Below are positions 32,275-34,019 of a stretch of DNA of 34,019 bases, piece after piece. The stretch covers positions 1 through 34,019 of the forward strand of contig JASMLW010000438.1 in the NCBI GenBank assembly GCA_030748485.1. Reading direction: 5' to 3'. The stretch's first letter is position 1. Every line of letters starts with the position of its first letter. Position numbers and translations under genes: made by a program. The notes under the pieces were generated by a model. It did no database searches, had not been told where the DNA came from, and was given only the letters and a program-made list of their open reading frames with translations. The stretch is from Pirellulaceae bacterium. Its GTDB lineage: Bacteria; Planctomycetota; Planctomycetia; Pirellulales; Pirellulaceae.

Positions 32275-34019
32275 TCAATTGCCAGGCGCCGCCGGGTCGG
32301 GCTGATCGCCCTCTTGCTTCGCCTCCGCCGGTTGCTTCTTTTTGATGCGCGATTCGATGATGTCGAGTAACGCGCCGAGCACTTTTTGCGCAGCTGGATC
32401 GATTGCCGCGCGGTTGTATCGATCGTATTGAGCGAGAATACTGCTCGGCGCCATCTGTAAACCAACGCGGTCCACCGACTGCTTGAAATTGGCCATCGCC
32501 GCCTGTCGATGCTCATCGGACACACCGCTCTCGCCGGCGAAATCGACGAGCGACTGCTGAGCCAAAGGGGTATCGAGATGGCCCAGGATATCGGCGGCGC
32601 GGAGCGTCAACGCCGGATTCCGCAACGCCGCGACGAACTGTCCTTCGTACCGCAGGAAGTCGTAGAACTTGTTCCGCCGCTTCTCGGCCGCCAACTTGGC
32701 CAGCACATCAATCGACTCGGTCGCCTGCCGCATGCGGATGAAATCGGCCGTTTCATTGACCCGCGCCAGATCCTCGAGTTGATACATGTAGAACGACAGC
32801 GTACCCGGATTGTGCGGACGCGGCATCGCCAGGGTGAGCGGATCGAGTTCAGCGCGCTCCTTCGTTTTGTCGAGATCGTGGGTGCGCGCGTAGAGGGCGA
32901 CCGGCAATCGCGCCGTTTGCGGATCCTGCCGCAACAGTTGCACAGTTTCGTACGCCGATCGTCGGTCGATCAACGTTGAGATAAACGCGAATTCATAATC
33001 GGGATGCCGCGCCGCTTCCCGCAACAGACTCTTCCCAGTCGTCACCGCCATGCCCTCGTAGCCAAGTTCACGCAGCATGCCGACGATGGTCTGGGCGTCC
33101 GCCAGTCGCGGGTGTGCGACAATCGCTCGCTTCGATCCGGCGGAGGTGATGAAATAGGAAAGCGACTTGAGATAGCGGCTCGACCCGGCGTATCCACGTT
33201 GCGGATTGAACGCGGTGATCGTCTTGACCGCCGAAAAACGAACGTTGGGGTCGGCGTGAGACAGAGCCAAGGCAATCGGTGAGAAACGACCCGTCGATGT
33301 GTGCAACAATTCCTCGTCGCCGATCAGGGTCAACGCTTCCATCGCGCCGATGGCCGCCGGCAAGACGTTCTTCTGCAGCGACTCGTTCAATACGAGGGCG
33401 AGTTCGTCGACACCAAGCGCCGTCGCTTCGCGCAAAGCTCGGTGATCGGTCGCCAGCGGCTCCTCGACGCCAATCCCAAGTTTCGCCGCCTGCAGCGACG
33501 ACATGACGGCTTGGCGGCGAAAGGCGACGTTTTCGGGATCCAGCAACAATAGCGATCCGATCAGACGCCGCGCCTCGGTGTAGCGGGCCGTCTCGACCGG
33601 CATTCGTTGCAGTGACGGCGTGCTGGAAGCCGAATCCCAATCCCACAAACTGACTTGGTCAAGATAATCCGGTTTTCTCGGCGGCGTGCCCCGCAACAAC
33701 GCATCGATTCTCTTCTGCAGATAGGTCATCCCGTCCGCTTTCGCCGGCGCGATCCCCACGATTTCGACCAAAGCTTCTCCGGCTCGTTGCCGCACCGCAT
33801 TCGGCCGCGTCTCATTCAGGAAGGGTTCGATCAAGTGCGGGAGAGCGTCTCGGGAACGCAGTTTGCCGAGCATCAGGCAGGCGTCGGCGACGAGTCGTGG
33901 TTTATCGGCCGTCAGCAGGGCGATGAGCGGTTCGTGGGACGAGAGGCCCAGGTCGACGATGGCCTGGCGAACTGCCGGGTGCTCCGCCTGCCGCGCATCG
34001 TCGGCCAGCACGGGCAACA
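32275..34019 (-). CDS. HEAT-repeat protein with embedded pseudo-receiver domain (5' end outside window)
   Basis: The frame is open to the right edge, so the start is missing; the visible part is about 580 residues. Early residues form HEAT-like helix pairs (L-I-A-L-L-T-A-D-K-P-R-L-V-A-D-A-C-L-M-L-G-K-L type; A-D-P-N-V-R-F-S-A-V near 255-265). Residues 297-382 look like a response-regulator receiver (T-I-V-G-M-L-R-E-L-G-Y-E-G-M-A-V-T, then R-Q-D-P-Q-T-A-R-L-P-V-A-L-Y-A) but lack the acidic cluster and the phosphorylated Asp: the equivalent position is A-F-I-S-T-L. The C-terminus is Lys/Pro-rich. It is probably a scaffold or sensor protein. It lies just before the sigma-54 activator gene on the same strand. 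Confidence 0.75.
   Translation of the reverse strand, partial: LPVLADDARQAEHPAVRQAIVDLGLSSHEPLIALLTADKPRLVADACLMLGKLRSRDALPHLIEPFLNETRPNAVRQRAGEALVEIVGIAPAKADGMTYLQKRIDALLRGTPPRKPDYLDQVSLWDWDSASSTPSLQRMPVETARYTEARRLIGSLLLLDPENVAFRRQAVMSSLQAAKLGIGVEEPLATDHRALREATALGVDELALVLNESLQKNVLPAAIGAMEALTLIGDEELLHTSTGRFSPIALALSHADPNVRFSAVKTITAFNPQRGYAGSSRYLKSLSYFITSAGSKRAIVAHPRLADAQTIVGMLRELGYEGMAVTTGKSLLREAARHPDYEFAFISTLIDRRSAYETVQLLRQDPQTARLPVALYARTHDLDKTKERAELDPLTLAMPRPHNPGTLSFYMYQLEDLARVNETADFIRMRQATESIDVLAKLAAEKRRNKFYDFLRYEGQFVAALRNPALTLRAADILGHLDTPLAQQSLVDFAGESGVSDEHRQAAMANFKQSVDRVGLQMAPSSILAQYDRYNRAAIDPAAQKVLGALLDIIESRIKKKQPAEAKQEGDQPDPAAPGN

Overview
The window is about 34 kb of GC-rich DNA (about 60% by eye) and looks like a chromosomal segment of a planctomycete, probably of the Pirellulales/Rhodopirellula kind. 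The evidence is a typical set of families: secreted sulfatases carrying C-x-P-S-R, a Tat-exported Gfo/Idh/MocA oxidoreductase, a ThuA-like exported protein, a PQQ-type beta-propeller protein beginning with a W-P-G-F-R-G-P motif, a pre-peptidase C-terminal (PPC) type exported protein, and several small planctomycete-like hypothetical proteins. I see no tRNA or rRNA gene, CRISPR array, insertion sequence, integrase or phage gene. Genes switch strand often and form short operons.

Layout. 1-6.4 kb: a partial exported PPC-type protein, an RtcB RNA ligase, a HEAT-like hypothetical protein, a TadE/G-like protein with a von Willebrand A domain, an exported metallo-beta-lactamase-fold hydrolase and a small conserved protein. 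6.5-12.2 kb: a degradative block with a Tat-exported dehydrogenase diverging from two sulfatases and a ThuA-like protein, probably for sulfated polysaccharide turnover in the periplasm. 12.3-16.3 kb (minus): an apparent operon of creatininase-family amidohydrolase, exported beta-propeller protein, exported M20 amidohydrolase and a small membrane protein. 16.4-19.5 kb (plus): D-2-hydroxyacid dehydrogenase, then a 365-base non-coding stretch with a good promoter and strong RNA folding potential, then a short-chain dehydrogenase, a Dabb protein and a DUF6817 protein. 19.4-23.5 kb (minus): a tandem-DUF3467 protein followed by a giant AmmeMemoRadiSam fusion. 23.6-28.6 kb: quinone oxidoreductase, hypothetical protein, TPR membrane protein, cysteine desulfurase, and ScpB with a very acidic tail. 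28.7-34 kb (minus): a HemX-like gene coupled to hemA, and a HEAT protein with an embedded pseudo-receiver domain next to a sigma-54 activator that lacks a sensory domain.

The points most worth a second look are: (1) the non-coding RNA candidate at 17.41-17.74 kb upstream of the short-chain dehydrogenase, with a near-consensus promoter, an 18-bp hairpin ending in a T tract, and a separate closed multi-helix domain with two competing pairings next to the start codon; (2) the single-chain radical SAM-AMMECR1-MEMO fusion, which appears to contain a second, degenerate AMMECR1-like segment; (3) the pairing of a receiver-less sigma-54 activator with a pseudo-receiver HEAT protein; and (4) the roughly 150-residue Asp/Glu tail of ScpB. 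Function calls rest on motif recognition by eye; no database search was run.
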